From: an uncultured Collinsella sp.
Lineage (GTDB): Bacteria; Actinomycetota; Coriobacteriia; Coriobacteriales; Coriobacteriaceae
Reading direction: 5' to 3'
Assembly: GCA_900758475.1 (NCBI GenBank)
Contig: CAAERQ010000025.1
Location: forward strand, 1-64,000
Length of the DNA: 64,000 nucleotides
Shown here: piece by piece, positions 42,473 to 52,235 of the stretch
Position numbering within the stretch: position 1 is the stretch's first letter
Layout: each line of letters begins with the position of its first letter
Position numbers and translations under genes: made by a program
Notes under the pieces: model-generated
The model's input: the letters and a program-made list of their open reading frames with translations, nothing else
Databases searched by the model: none
What the model was told of the DNA's origin: nothing

Positions 42473-43408
42473 CTAGGCTTTTTTGGGTTTGTTGACGATG
42501 ATGATGCCGCTGCAGACCAACAGCAGGGCAACGATGACGGTAACGGGGCTCGTGCCAGCACCCTCGCCGAGCAGCAGCGCGCTCAGCAGCACACCAAAGA
42601 CGGGGTTCATAAACCCAAAGACCGAGACGCGGCTGACGGGGTTGACGGCAAGCAGGCGCGACCACAGCGAGTAGGCGACCGCGGAGATAAGCGCCATGTA
42701 GATGATGAGCGCGATGGCGGGGGCAATCGCCGTGGGGGAGAGCACGCCACCCATCATAAAGCCGATGGCGGTGAGGACCAGGCCGCCGACCAAGAACTGC
42801 CACCCGGCAAGCAAGACGCCGTCGTGCTCGCGCGAGAAGATGCCGATCAGGCAGGTCGAAAGGGCGCCCGCGACGGTGGAGGCCAGGATAAAGCCCTCGC
42901 CGTCGAGCGTAAAGCCAAAGGTGCCGCCCGCGCCCGAAAGGTTGACGAGCGCGACACCGGCAAAGCCCAGTACGCAGCCGAGCACCTTGGCCGCATCGAG
43001 CTTTTCGGTGCGAAACGCCAGGGCGGCAAAGAGGATTGCGAGGAAGTTGGCGCTGGCCTCGATGATGGAGCTCGACATAGCGCTTGCACGGGAGAGACCA
43101 AGGTAGAAAAAGAAGTACTGGCCGATGGTCTGGAAGAGCGACAAGATGCAGATAGGCTTGATATCACGCGCTTGCGGAACGAGCGGTCGGTGCTGGACCA
43201 CGCTCATGCCAACAATGACCAGCATGCCGGCAAGGGTGAAGCGCAGACCCGCGAAGAGCAGCTGCGAGGCGCTGCCGTGCGCGGGAATGCCAAAGAGGCC
43301 GTAGCCGATCTTGATGCAGGGGAAGGCGGAGCCCCAGAGCGCGCAGCAAACGAGACAGCCCAGGATGAGTCCGGGCAGGGTGGCGAGATACGGCTTGCGG
43401 CTTTCCAT
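42473..43408 (-). CDS. EamA-family (DMT) transporter
   Basis: The 311-residue protein has ten predicted helices in two EamA repeats, with LGCLVCCALWGSAFPCIKIGYGLFG near the N-terminus and AVAYSLWSRLLAVNPVSRVSVFGFMNPVFGVLLS in the second repeat. Family members export amino acids or metabolites; the substrate is unknown. AAAGGA precedes ATG 43408, preferred over 43450. It is separated from purL by a strong terminator, so it has its own promoter. Confidence 0.9.
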   Translation of the reverse strand: MESRKPYLATLPGLILGCLVCCALWGSAFPCIKIGYGLFGIPAHGSASQLLFAGLRFTLAGMLVIVGMSVVQHRPLVPQARDIKPICILSLFQTIGQYFFFYLGLSRASAMSSSIIEASANFLAILFAALAFRTEKLDAAKVLGCVLGFAGVALVNLSGAGGTFGFTLDGEGFILASTVAGALSTCLIGIFSREHDGVLLAGWQFLVGGLVLTAIGFMMGGVLSPTAIAPAIALIIYMALISAVAYSLWSRLLAVNPVSRVSVFGFMNPVFGVLLSALLLGEGAGTSPVTVIVALLLVCSGIIIVNKPKKA

Positions 43409-43432
43409 GATGTCCTTTCTACATGCGCGAAG

Positions 43433-43470
43433 CAAAAAAGAACCCGCCACCGGATGTGTCGGTGGCGGGT
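43433..43470 (-). terminator. Rho-independent terminator of purL
   Basis: In the minus sense ACCCGCCACCG and CGGTGGCGGGT form an 11-bp perfect stem (43442-43470), followed by TCTTTTTTGC. Confidence 0.9.
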
Positions 43471-43507
43471 AATGTTACCCGAAGGGATTGTACCCGATGG
43501 GAAAGGT

Positions 43508-46500
43508 TTAGGCGAAGTAGGCTACGCCGCTCTCAAAGATCGGCATGAACTTGTCGCCGGGGACATGCTCGGGCACGTTGCGGTACAGGTTGTCGCCGCG
43601 ACGCTCGGCATGGCCCATCTTGCCCAAGACGCGGCCGTCGGGGCTCGTGATGCCCTCGATGGCGAGTGCGGAGCCGTTGGGGTTGACGGAAAGATCCATG
43701 CTGGGCTTGCCGTCCTCGCCCACGTACTGCGTGGCGACCTGGCCGTTGGCGATCAGCTGGGCGAGTACCTCGTCGTTGGCGACAAAGCGGCCCTCGCCGT
43801 GGCTGATGGCGACGGTGTAGGGGTCGTCCAGGCTGCACTGCGACAGCCACGGGGACAGGTTGGACGAGATGCGGGTGCGCACCAGGCGGCTCTGATGGCG
43901 ACCGATGGTGTTGAACGTCAGCGTGGGCGCATCGGGCGTGGCGTCGACGATGTCGCCGTAGGGAACCAGGCCGAGCTTGACCAGGGCCTGGAAGCCGTTG
44001 CAGATGCCCAGCATCAGGCCGTCGCGGGCCTGGAGCAGGTCGCGGACTGCCTCGGTGACCTCGGGAGCGCGGAAGAACGCCGTGATGAACTTGGCGGAGC
44101 CGTCGGGCTCGTCGCCGCCCGAGAAGCCGCCGGGGATCATGACGATCTGGCTTGCACGGATGCGGCGGGCAAGCTCGTGGGTGCTCTCGGCGACGGCCTC
44201 GGGCGTGAGGTTGTTGATCACGAAGGTGTCGGCCTCGGCACCGGCGGCACGGAAGGCGCGGGCGCTGTCGTACTCACAGTTGTTGCCGGGGAACACGGGG
44301 ATGATCACGCGCGGGCGGGCGATCTTGGCGCCGCCGTACACGTGGATGTCCTTGGCGCGGAAATCGATAGTCTCGACCTCGGGGGTCTCGCCGGCGCTGC
44401 GGTAGGCGAAGACGCCCTCGATGCCGCTCTCCCAGGCCTCCTGGAGCTCGGCGAGCTCGATGACCTCGGAGCCGGTGTCGATGACATAGCCCTCGACGGT
44501 GGTACCCAGGGGCTCGACGACAACGCCGTCGGCGACCTTGGGCAGCTCGGCGTCCTCGGCGAGCTCGACGATAAAGCTGCCGTAGAGCGGGGTGAAGAGG
44601 CTCTCCACGTCCACATCCTCGGCAAGCTCGATGCCGATCTGGTTGCCGACACACATCTTAAAGAGGCTCTCGGCGCCGCAGCCGTAGCCGGGCGTGGAGA
44701 CGGCCAGGGCGTCGCCGGTAGCAGTGAGCGCCTCGACGGCGTCAAACGCGGCGAGCAGCTGCTGGGCGTCGGGGCGGTAGTCCTCGCCGTAGGTGGCGGG
44801 GGCGATGCGGACGACGCGGTGCGTCAGACCCTTGAACTCAGGGGAGACGGCGCGCGCCGCGTGGCCCACGGCCACAGCGAAGCTGATCAGGGTGGGCGGA
44901 ACGTTGAGCTCGCCGGCCTCGTCCTCAAACGAGCCGCTCATGGAATCCTTGCCGCCGATGGCTCCGGCACCCAGGTCGACCTGGGCCATGAGGGCGCCCA
45001 GGACGGCTGCCGTGGGCTTGCCCCAGCGCTCTGCCTCGGTGCGCAGGCGCTCGAAGTACTCCTGGAAGGAGAGGTAGGCGCGCTTGTGCTCAAAGCCGGC
45101 AGCCACGAGCTTGGCGATGGACTCGACCACGGACAGGTAGGCGCCCGCAAACTGGTCGGCCTCCATCAGATAGGGGTTAAAGCCCCATGCCATGGCGCTT
45201 GCCGTGGTGGTCTCGCCGTCCACGGGGAACTTGGCGACCATGGCCGAGCTCGGGGTGAGCTGGGTCTTGCCGCCAAAGGGCATAAGCACGGTTGCGGCAC
45301 CGATGGTGGAGTCGAAGCGCTCGGAAAGGCCCTTGTTGGAGGCAACGTTGAGGTCGGTGACAAGCGAGGTCATGCGCTCGGCAAGCGTGGTGCCGGCCCA
45401 GCTGGGCTGCCACACGCTGCGGGCGCACACGTGGGCGACCTGGTGCTTGGGCGCGCCGTTAGAGTTGAGGAACTCGCGGGATAGGTCGACGATGGCGACA
45501 CCGTTCCAGGCCATGCGCATGCGCGGCTCGGCGGTAACCTCGGCGATAACGGTCGCCTCGAGGTTCTCCTCGGCGGCGTAGCCCATGAACTCCTCGACGT
45601 CACCGTCGGCGACGGCGCAGGCCATACGCTCCTGGGACTCGGAGATGGCGAGCTCGGTGCCGTCCAGGCCGTCGTACTTCTTGGTCACGGTATCAAGGTC
45701 GACATACAGGCCGTCGGCAAGTTCGCCCACGGCAACCGAGACGCCGCCGGCGCCAAAGTCGTTGCAGCGCTTGATCAGACGGCAGGCGTCGCCGCGGCGG
45801 AACAGACGCTGCAGCTTGCGCTCGACCGGGGCGTTGCCCTTCTGGACCTCAGCACCCGAGGTCTCGATGGACTCGGTGTTCTGGGTCTTGGAGGAGCCGG
45901 TGGCACCGCCGATGCCGTCACGGCCGGTGCGGCCGCCCAGCAGGATGATCTTGTCGGTGGGGGCGGGGCACTCGCGGCGCACGTGGTTTGCCGGGGTAGC
46001 GCCCACGACGGCGCCGACCTCCATGCGCTTGGCCACGTAGCCGGGGTGATAGAGCTCGTTGACCTGGCCGGTGGCAAGGCCGATCTGGTTGCCGTAGCTG
46101 GAGTAGCCGGCGGCGGCAGTGGTCACGAGCTTGCGCTGCGGCAGCTTGCCCTCGAGCGTCTCGGAAACCGGGACGGTGGGGTCGCCGGCGCCGGTGACAC
46201 GCATGGCCTGGTACACGTAGCTGCGGCCCGAGAGCGGGTCGCGGATGGCACCGCCCACGCAGGTGGCGGCACCGCCGAAGGGCTCGATCTCGGTCGGGTG
46301 GTTGTGGGTCTCGTTCTTAAACAGGAACAGCCAGTCCTGGTCCTCGCCATCGACATCGACCTTCACCTTGACGGTGCAGGCGTTGATCTCCTCGGATTCG
46401 TCGACATCGGTCATGACGCCGGTCTTCTTAAGGTACTTGGCGCCGATGGTGCCCATGTCCATGAGGCAGACGGGCTTGGCGTCGCGACCGAGTTCGTGGC

Positions 46501-47254
46501 GCATCTCCATATATTGGTCGAAGGCCTGCTGCACCACGGCATCATCGATCGTCACGTCGTCCAGGACGGTGCCGAAGGTGGTGTGGCGGCAGTGGTCGGA
46601 CCAGTAGGTGTCGATCACGCGGATTTCGGTGATGGTGGGGTCGCGATCCTCATCGCGGAAGTACTGCTGGCAGAAGGCGATATCCGCTTCGTCCATGGCA
46701 AGGCCGCGATCGGAAATAAAGGCGGCAAGGCCGGCCTCGTCGAGCTCGCGGAAGCCGTCGAGCACCTCGACGGGCTGGGGCTCGGGAGTCTCCATGTACA
46801 GCGTCTCGGGCAGGTCGAGCGAGGCGATGCGCGCCTCGACGGGGTTCACCACGTAGTGCTTGATGGACTCGATGGCGGTTTCGTCCAGAGCGCCCGAGAT
46901 CATATAGACCTTGGCGGAGCGCACGGCGGGGCGCTCGCCCTGGCTGATGAGCTGCACGCACTCGCTGGCGGAGTCGGCGCGCTGGTCAAACTGGCCAGGC
47001 AGGAATTCGACGGCAAAGACGGCGCCATCGCTTGCGGGGAGCTCGTCGTAGGTCACATCGACCTGGGGCTCGCTAAAGACGGTCGGCACGCAGGAGCGGA
47101 AAAGCTCCTCGTCGATGCCCTCGACGTCGTAGCGGTTGATGATCCTCAGGGCCTCGATGCCCTTGATGCCGAGAATTTCGGTCAGCTCGCCCTTGAGCTG
47201 CTGGGTCTCGACGTCGAACCCGGGTTTCTTCTCCACGTAGATACGAGAGACCAT
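43508..47254 (-). CDS. purL: Phosphoribosylformylglycinamidine synthase, large single-chain type
   Basis: PurL converts FGAR plus glutamine and ATP to FGAM, step 4 of purine synthesis. The 1248-residue single chain contains the FGAM synthase domains and a C-terminal class I glutaminase, with Cys1085 in GICNGFQ and His1215/Glu1217 in GHAER. Most actinobacteria use three-subunit PurSQL; this long form with DVTYDELPASDG near the N-terminus fits the Clostridia/Coriobacteria clade. Conserved ETHNHPTEIEPFGGAATCVGG and NDFGAGGVSVA blocks are present. AGGAAGGCAGG precedes the ATG. No other pur gene is adjacent and no purine riboswitch was seen upstream. Confidence 0.96.
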   Translation of the reverse strand: MVSRIYVEKKPGFDVETQQLKGELTEILGIKGIEALRIINRYDVEGIDEELFRSCVPTVFSEPQVDVTYDELPASDGAVFAVEFLPGQFDQRADSASECVQLISQGERPAVRSAKVYMISGALDETAIESIKHYVVNPVEARIASLDLPETLYMETPEPQPVEVLDGFRELDEAGLAAFISDRGLAMDEADIAFCQQYFRDEDRDPTITEIRVIDTYWSDHCRHTTFGTVLDDVTIDDAVVQQAFDQYMEMRHELGRDAKPVCLMDMGTIGAKYLKKTGVMTDVDESEEINACTVKVKVDVDGEDQDWLFLFKNETHNHPTEIEPFGGAATCVGGAIRDPLSGRSYVYQAMRVTGAGDPTVPVSETLEGKLPQRKLVTTAAAGYSSYGNQIGLATGQVNELYHPGYVAKRMEVGAVVGATPANHVRRECPAPTDKIILLGGRTGRDGIGGATGSSKTQNTESIETSGAEVQKGNAPVERKLQRLFRRGDACRLIKRCNDFGAGGVSVAVGELADGLYVDLDTVTKKYDGLDGTELAISESQERMACAVADGDVEEFMGYAAEENLEATVIAEVTAEPRMRMAWNGVAIVDLSREFLNSNGAPKHQVAHVCARSVWQPSWAGTTLAERMTSLVTDLNVASNKGLSERFDSTIGAATVLMPFGGKTQLTPSSAMVAKFPVDGETTTASAMAWGFNPYLMEADQFAGAYLSVVESIAKLVAAGFEHKRAYLSFQEYFERLRTEAERWGKPTAAVLGALMAQVDLGAGAIGGKDSMSGSFEDEAGELNVPPTLISFAVAVGHAARAVSPEFKGLTHRVVRIAPATYGEDYRPDAQQLLAAFDAVEALTATGDALAVSTPGYGCGAESLFKMCVGNQIGIELAEDVDVESLFTPLYGSFIVELAEDAELPKVADGVVVEPLGTTVEGYVIDTGSEVIELAELQEAWESGIEGVFAYRSAGETPEVETIDFRAKDIHVYGGAKIARPRVIIPVFPGNNCEYDSARAFRAAGAEADTFVINNLTPEAVAESTHELARRIRASQIVMIPGGFSGGDEPDGSAKFITAFFRAPEVTEAVRDLLQARDGLMLGICNGFQALVKLGLVPYGDIVDATPDAPTLTFNTIGRHQSRLVRTRISSNLSPWLSQCSLDDPYTVAISHGEGRFVANDEVLAQLIANGQVATQYVGEDGKPSMDLSVNPNGSALAIEGITSPDGRVLGKMGHAERRGDNLYRNVPEHVPGDKFMPIFESGVAYFA

Positions 47255-47438
47255 TGGTTCCTGCCTTCCTGATCGGTTGGGCGTACGGTACGGTATGCGG
47301 CAGCGGTCGGTTTACGGGGCAAGCCTCGCGGTCGCCTTGAGCCACATGTTTGTAAACCTCACTATGATACGACAGCTCGCGGCGCGTTGAGGACGGCGAG
47401 GGTGCTACAGTGAAGCGCAAACAAGAGAAAGGCATCAC

Positions 47439-49001
47439 ATGGCATTTGTTTCGCTCGCCATCATCGCGCTCGTGGCCTTTGCAAGCCCCTTCATCGCCTC
47501 GGCGATTCCTGGAAAACCCATTCCAGAAACGGTCTTTTTGCTCGTCTTCGGCGCGGTGCTGGGCCCGCATATGCTCGGCGTCATCCATATAGATGCCGAG
47601 GTCTCGCTTGTGTCCGAGCTGGGCCTGGCCTTTTTGTTCCTGCTTGCCGGCTTTGAGATCGACCCCAAGAGCATCACGGGCGTCGAGGGGCGCTACGGCT
47701 TGGCGACGTGGGTCGTCACGTTTGGTATCGCCTGGCTTGCCGTGCGCTTTACCCCGTGGTTCTCGGTCAGTCATTTCGACGGTATCGCCGTGACGCTTGC
47801 CCTCACTTCTACGGCGCTCGGCACGCTCGTGCCCATCATGCGCGAGCGCTCGCTCACCGGCACGCGTGTGGGCGACTCGATTCTCGCGTATGGCACTTGG
47901 GGCGAGCTCGGTCCCGTGCTCGCCATGTCGGTGCTGCTGTCTGCCCGCACTGGCATCCAAACGCTCGTAATCCTTGGCTTGTTTGCGGTGGTTTGCGTGT
48001 TGCTGGCCGTGGTCCCAAGCCGCTCCAAGCGCGTCGGCAGCCGCTTCTTTGCGTTTATCGAGGAACGCGCCGACACCACGTCGCAGACCTTCGTGCGCCT
48101 GACGGTGCTCATCCTGGTCACGCTCGTGGCGTTCTCTGCCGTCTTTGATCTCGACATCGTGTTGGGTTCTTTTGCCGCCGGCTTTGTCCTGCGCTATATC
48201 ATCCCCGAGGGCAACCATACGCTCGAGACCAAGCTCGACGGCCTGGCCTACGGCTTTTTGATTCCGGTGTTCTTTACCGTATCGGGCGCAAAGATCGACC
48301 TGACGGCCGTGGCGTCGCGCCCGGGCTTGCTCGCGGGCTTTATCGTGGCGTTGCTGATTATTCGTGCCGTGCCCATCCTCGTCTCTATGGGCATTTGTCC
48401 TGCGACGCGCGATGTGTCGGCGTATGGCCGCATTACCGTGGCCCTGTACTGCACCACGGCGCTTCCGATCATCGTTGCCGTGACGAGCGTTGCCGTCAAC
48501 GCGGGCGCGCTGTCGCAAGATATTGCGTCGGTTATGGTTGCCGCCGGTGCCATCACGGTGTTCTTGATGCCGCTGCTCGCGCAGCTCTTCTACCGCGTGG
48601 TCGACGCCGCACCGGTCGCCGCCGTGGCAGAGGTTGCCGAGCATCCATCCGATGCGCTTGACATCTTGCGCGCCCATCACGATTTGGCGAGCCTGCTCGC
48701 ACGCGAGCACGAGCTGCTGACCTCGCATGGACATGGGCGTTCGCTCGACGGCATACCTACCCTTGATTCCATTGCCGACCGCCTCTCGACCGAGGCGGCA
48801 AGCGGGCACATCGATGCCCGTATCGTGGACGCCGCTCATTTGCTGGCCGAGAAGACCTATGGCGACGAGATCGACCCGTCCAAGCTGACTCCGCGTGAGC
48901 GCCGCCGCCTGGAGCGCGCCAAGCTCGCCGTGCACGAATACCGCCGCCGCATGCTGGAGCTCTACGCGCGCGATGAAGCCCAGGACGACGACGGTAAGTA
49001 G
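47439..49001 (+). CDS. CPA2-family cation:proton antiporter
   Basis: The 520-residue membrane protein has about twelve helices typical of Kef/GerN-type monovalent cation:proton antiporters: GLAFLFLLAGFEIDPKSI, TSTALGTLVPIMRE and LGSFAAGFVLRYI. A cytosolic hydrophilic tail (about 400-520), rich in charged helices, replaces the TrkA-N domain of Kef proteins. It presumably exchanges Na+ or K+ for protons. It lies divergent from purL (184-base interval without a recognised motif). Confidence 0.87.
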   Translation: MAFVSLAIIALVAFASPFIASAIPGKPIPETVFLLVFGAVLGPHMLGVIHIDAEVSLVSELGLAFLFLLAGFEIDPKSITGVEGRYGLATWVVTFGIAWLAVRFTPWFSVSHFDGIAVTLALTSTALGTLVPIMRERSLTGTRVGDSILAYGTWGELGPVLAMSVLLSARTGIQTLVILGLFAVVCVLLAVVPSRSKRVGSRFFAFIEERADTTSQTFVRLTVLILVTLVAFSAVFDLDIVLGSFAAGFVLRYIIPEGNHTLETKLDGLAYGFLIPVFFTVSGAKIDLTAVASRPGLLAGFIVALLIIRAVPILVSMGICPATRDVSAYGRITVALYCTTALPIIVAVTSVAVNAGALSQDIASVMVAAGAITVFLMPLLAQLFYRVVDAAPVAAVAEVAEHPSDALDILRAHHDLASLLAREHELLTSHGHGRSLDGIPTLDSIADRLSTEAASGHIDARIVDAAHLLAEKTYGDEIDPSKLTPRERRRLERAKLAVHEYRRRMLELYARDEAQDDDGK

Positions 49002-49034
49002 TCGATAGTCTCTCAAGGGAATCGCGTCACGCTT

Positions 49035-49255
49035 TGAAGGCTCGAAACGGGATGTGGTTTCCGAAACAGGGGCCGTTGGGAAACGGTGTCCCGGAATGGG
49101 CGTCCAGAGTGGGACGCGCTTTCCGCGAGAGACCCGTTGCGGAAACCACTTCCCAGAATCTGCGTTCAAAACGGGACGCAGTTTCCGCAAGGAGGTCCTG
49201 GGGGAAACCGTGCCCCGTTCTGATCCGAAATTCTGGGACAGGCTTCCGCTTCAAA
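49035..49255. repeat. 62-bp tandem repeat (three units plus partial), internally palindromic
   Basis: Unit starts fall at 49049, 49111, 49173 and 49235, exactly 62 bases apart. Each opens GGGA(T/C)G followed by TTTCCG, then after about 12 bases GGAAAC and a CCC triplet, so each unit can fold on itself (clearest in unit 2). Units have diverged substantially from one another. The array fills most of the 343-base gap between the antiporter and the SDR gene and shows no coding potential. Confidence 0.75.
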
Positions 49256-49263
49256 CAGAAGAA

Positions 49264-49303
49264 GGCGCGCTGCCTGCGGTTGATGCAGGCAGCGCGCCTT
49301 TTG
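49264..49303. terminator. Bidirectional terminator between antiporter and SDR genes
   Basis: GGCGCGCTGCCTGC (49264-49277) and GCAGGCAGCGCGCC (49285-49298) form a perfect 14-bp stem with a 7-base loop. TTTT follows on the plus strand and TTCTTCT on the minus strand. Confidence 0.88.
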
Positions 49304-49344
49304 CGTTGGGCCTCGTTGAGGTTCGAAGTCGTGGCTTGCGACCT

Positions 49345-50094
49345 TTAGGAGCGGGCGGCTCCGTCGACGGGGAGCACGGCGCCCGTGACATAGGAGGCCA
49401 TGTCGCTCGCTAGGAAAACGAAGGCGTTGGCGACATCCTCGGGCTCGCCCATGCGGCCGAGCGGAATAGTGGCGACGATGGGCTTGATGACCTCTTCGGG
49501 TAGGTTGGCGACCATGTCGGTCTTAGTCACGCCAGGGGCAACGGCGTTGACGCGGATGCCCATGGGGGCGAGCTCGCGCGAGAGCGACTGGACCATGCCG
49601 TTGACGGCAAACTTGGACGTGGGGTAACCGACGCCGGAGGGCTGGCCGTACTTGGCGACCATCGAGCTCGTGGTAGTGATGGTGCCGCCGTGGCCGGCCT
49701 CGGTCATGATCTTGGCGGCCGCCTGGTGACCGTTAAAGACGGCGACGACATTGAGATCCATGACCTTTGCGAACTCCTCGGCCGTATAATCCAAAAGGGG
49801 CGAGCGCTGGGAGATGCCGGCATTGTTGACGACTGTATCCAAGCCGCCCATATCGGTGGCAGCCTGGGTAAACGCCTCGGTTACGGCTTCGAGCGAGGTG
49901 AGATCGCAGGAACGACCCCAGACCTTGGCGTCGGGATAGGCGGCTGTCAGCTTCTCAACGGCCGCGTCGGCAGTCTCCTGGCGCGAGCCAAAGACGGTGA
50001 CGGCGGCGCCTTCCTCGATAAAGCGGCAGGCGATCGCATAGCCGATTCCGCGTGTGCCTCCGGTGATGATTGCTTTCTTACCCTCGAGCAGCAT
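49345..50094 (-). CDS. Short-chain dehydrogenase/reductase (FabG-like)
   Basis: The 249-residue classical SDR has the NAD(P)-binding TGGTRGIG (11-18), NNAG (90-93) and catalytic Ser-Tyr-Lys with Tyr157 and Lys161 in YPTSK. Sequence features resemble 3-oxoacyl-ACP reductases, sugar-alcohol dehydrogenases and 7-alpha-hydroxysteroid dehydrogenases. The latter possibility is attractive in a gut bacterium but is not supported by anything specific. GAGGAAAG precedes ATG 50094; an upstream start at 50166 lacks support. Monocistronic. Confidence 0.9.
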   Translation of the reverse strand: MLLEGKKAIITGGTRGIGYAIACRFIEEGAAVTVFGSRQETADAAVEKLTAAYPDAKVWGRSCDLTSLEAVTEAFTQAATDMGGLDTVVNNAGISQRSPLLDYTAEEFAKVMDLNVVAVFNGHQAAAKIMTEAGHGGTITTTSSMVAKYGQPSGVGYPTSKFAVNGMVQSLSRELAPMGIRVNAVAPGVTKTDMVANLPEEVIKPIVATIPLGRMGEPEDVANAFVFLASDMASYVTGAVLPVDGAARS

Positions 50095-50245
50095 GGGCTT
50101 TCCTCTCGTTTTGGGCGGACATACGCAGCACAGCGTAACGGGAGCCGGAATCGGCTGCGTTCGCATATCGGTGAACGGTAACCCGCGCTACCGATGAACG
50201 GCTCGTGCAAATGCCGCTTTGCCGCTGTGCTTGGAAGCCGGATAG

Positions 50246-50279
50246 AAAAGGGCTCCCGTCCCACATAGGACGGGAGCCC
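50246..50279 (-). terminator. Rho-independent terminator of hom
   Basis: GGGCTCCCGTCC (50250-50261) and GGACGGGAGCCC (50268-50279) are perfect complements. In the minus sense TTTTCT follows. Confidence 0.9.
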
Positions 50280-50310
50280 CCGAGGTGCGTATTGATAAGC
50301 GGGTGTTGGG

Positions 50311-51654
50311 CTAGTTGGCCATGACGCCTTCGGTCCAGGCCTCGACGTCCTCGATGCGCAGGACGTTGGCGACTTCGGCCACGCAGTCGACGCTGGCAAG
50401 CTCGGCGGCGGCAGCCTGGACGTCCTTCTCGAGCGCGCGGTGCGTCAGGAAGATGACCGAGCAGGCATCGCTGACGCCCGACTTGCCGTCCTCGACCTGG
50501 TTGATGAGCGAGATCGAGATGTTGTGCCTGGCAAAGATGTCGACCGTCTCGGACAGGGCACCCACGCGATCGGCGACCTTCAGGCGCACATAGTACTTGG
50601 TCTGGAGCTCGTCCATGGGCTTAAAGGCGAGGTTGTGGCCATAGGGCTCAATTTCGGGCAGCGGAGCCACGCCGCGGCTGATCTGCTCGGAGAGCGATAG
50701 GATATCGCCAACGACGGCGCTCGCGGTGGGGAAGGAGCCTGCGCCGGCACCGTAGAACATGGTCTCGCCCACGGCGTCGCCTACCACGTAGACAGCGTTC
50801 ATGGCGCCGTTGACCTTGGCAAGCATGTGGTCGGCGGGGATCAGCGTGGGATGCACGCGGACGTCGACGCCGGCGTCGGTGTTGCGGGCGATGCCGAGCA
50901 GCTTAATGGTGTAGCCGAGCTCGCGGGCCTGGGCGATGTCCTCGGCGCCGATGGTACGGATACCCTGCTGGTACACATCATCGGTGGTCACGCGGGTGCC
51001 AAAGCCGATGGAGGCGAGGATGGCCGTCTTGCTGGCGGCGTCGAAGCCGTCGACGTCGGCGGACGGGTCGGCCTCGGCGTAGCCCTTGGCCTGGGCGTCG
51101 GCGAGCACGTCGGCGTAATCGGCGCCCTCGGCGTCCATGCGCGACAGGATGTAGTTGGTGGTGCCGTTGAGAATGCCGGCGATGGTCAGGATCTTGTTGC
51201 CCACCAGGTCGTGCTCGAGCGTGCTCACGATGGGGATGCCACCGCCGCAGCTGGCCTCGCACTTAATCTGCACGCCGCACGCGCGCGCCTTCTCGGCGAG
51301 CGTCTCGACATGACGGCCCAGCAGGGCCTTGTTGGCAGAGACGACGTGCTTGCCGTGCTCAAAGGCAGTGGTGAAGATCTCGGTTGCGGGATGCTCGCCG
51401 CCGATCAGCTCGACGACGATGTCGACGGCGGGGTCGGTGACGACGTCGTGCCAGTCACTCGTAAAGGCCTCGCGCTCAATGCCTGCCGCCTCGGCCTGCT
51501 CCCAGGCAAGCGCGCAGGCGCGGGTCAGCTTAAGGTCGATGCCGTAGGCTGCCAGGTACTCATCGTGGTGGCTCTTGATCAGACGGGCCACGCCGCCGCC
51601 GACGGTTCCCAGACCGATCAGACCGACGTTCACGGTGCGCAGGGGTTCGCTCAT
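50311..51654 (-). CDS. hom: Homoserine dehydrogenase with ACT domain
   Basis: Hom reduces aspartate semialdehyde to homoserine with NAD(P)H for threonine and methionine synthesis. The 447-residue protein has the Rossmann motif GLIGLGTVGGGV (10-21), the family block NGTTNYILSRM, and YAEADPSADVDGFDAA with catalytic lysine region KTAIL. A C-terminal ACT domain (about 365-440) points to allosteric control by threonine. AAGGAGC precedes ATG 51654, preferred over 51678. No T-box was recognised in the leader. It is transcribed alone. Confidence 0.95.
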   Translation of the reverse strand: MSEPLRTVNVGLIGLGTVGGGVARLIKSHHDEYLAAYGIDLKLTRACALAWEQAEAAGIEREAFTSDWHDVVTDPAVDIVVELIGGEHPATEIFTTAFEHGKHVVSANKALLGRHVETLAEKARACGVQIKCEASCGGGIPIVSTLEHDLVGNKILTIAGILNGTTNYILSRMDAEGADYADVLADAQAKGYAEADPSADVDGFDAASKTAILASIGFGTRVTTDDVYQQGIRTIGAEDIAQARELGYTIKLLGIARNTDAGVDVRVHPTLIPADHMLAKVNGAMNAVYVVGDAVGETMFYGAGAGSFPTASAVVGDILSLSEQISRGVAPLPEIEPYGHNLAFKPMDELQTKYYVRLKVADRVGALSETVDIFARHNISISLINQVEDGKSGVSDACSVIFLTHRALEKDVQAAAAELASVDCVAEVANVLRIEDVEAWTEGVMAN

Positions 51655-51863
51655 AGATAGCTCCTTCGTGCATCTCATGGATGGATTAACCGCTTAAAGG
51701 TTGAGTGCATTCTAGCGTGAACCGAGGGCGCGTGCTCGCCAGGCAACAGGAGTCGCACAAAACGGCACCCCCGAAACGCTGCGGAAACATTGGAAACACG
51801 CTCGCTACAAACGAGCTTCCGTAACAAACTGTCAACGTTTGCGCCATAAGGTTTGCCCTGTGC

Positions 51864-51966
51864 GACTGGGGCATGCAGGCGCTCGTCGGCGTGGAATGAC
51901 GAGGGCCAGGTCGAAAAGCCCGCTACGGCTTATGTGATCCTGGACGGCAAGTACATCGCCGCCTAA
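51864..51966 (+). pseudogene. livJ relic: two fused fragments of a binding-protein gene
   Basis: Bases 51864-51890 encode DWGMQALVG, identical to residues of the intact livJ downstream. From 51892, one base out of frame, the sequence encodes WNDEGQVEKPATAYVILDGKYIAA and a stop, closely matching the intact C-terminus WNDKGQVQKEPTAYVITDGKYVQA. The middle of the gene is missing. This is a degraded paralogue that lost its interior by deletion, lying 270 bases upstream of the functional gene. The wider 51655-52235 gap otherwise contains AT-rich leader and promoter DNA for livJ. Confidence 0.85.
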
Positions 51967-52235
51967 GTGCATATAACGAGACCGGTGGGGCCGTTTTATG
52001 CAGGGCAAGGACGCTTGTAACAGAACAGAAACATTACTTTCACATAATAAAGTGGCTAAACTGCATAAACCGATAGAAATACGCATAAATATGGATAAAT
52101 GGACAAAGCAAAAGAAAAGTTGAAATAATCGCCACTTTTCTCAACTAAAGCGTCTACTATTTTGCGAACGCCGAACACGGCGAAGGATGGCCTGTCGGGC
52201 AACCGTAACCCGACGAGATTTGAGAGGAGAGCCGC

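Noticed and set aside
42221..45484. 1087-codon open frame on the plus strand
   Set aside because: It is antisense to the EamA gene and purL. The product is a low-complexity Gly/Asp/Ala/His chain with no family motifs.
47073..49190. 705-codon open frame on the minus strand
   Set aside because: It is antisense to the cation antiporter, whose membrane-protein sequence is convincing. The antisense product has no recognisable features.
49035..49255. CRISPR array
   Set aside because: Although periodic, the units are contiguous, mutually diverged throughout and lack identical repeats separated by unique spacers; no cas gene is nearby.
49345..50094. Hydroxysteroid dehydrogenase for bile-acid conversion
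   Set aside because: SDR motifs are generic, and nothing specific separates it from FabG-like reductases; proximity to gut ecology is not evidence.
51655..51830. T-box or other riboswitch in the hom leader
   Set aside because: No T-box antiterminator sequence, specifier stem or other known aptamer core could be found by eye.
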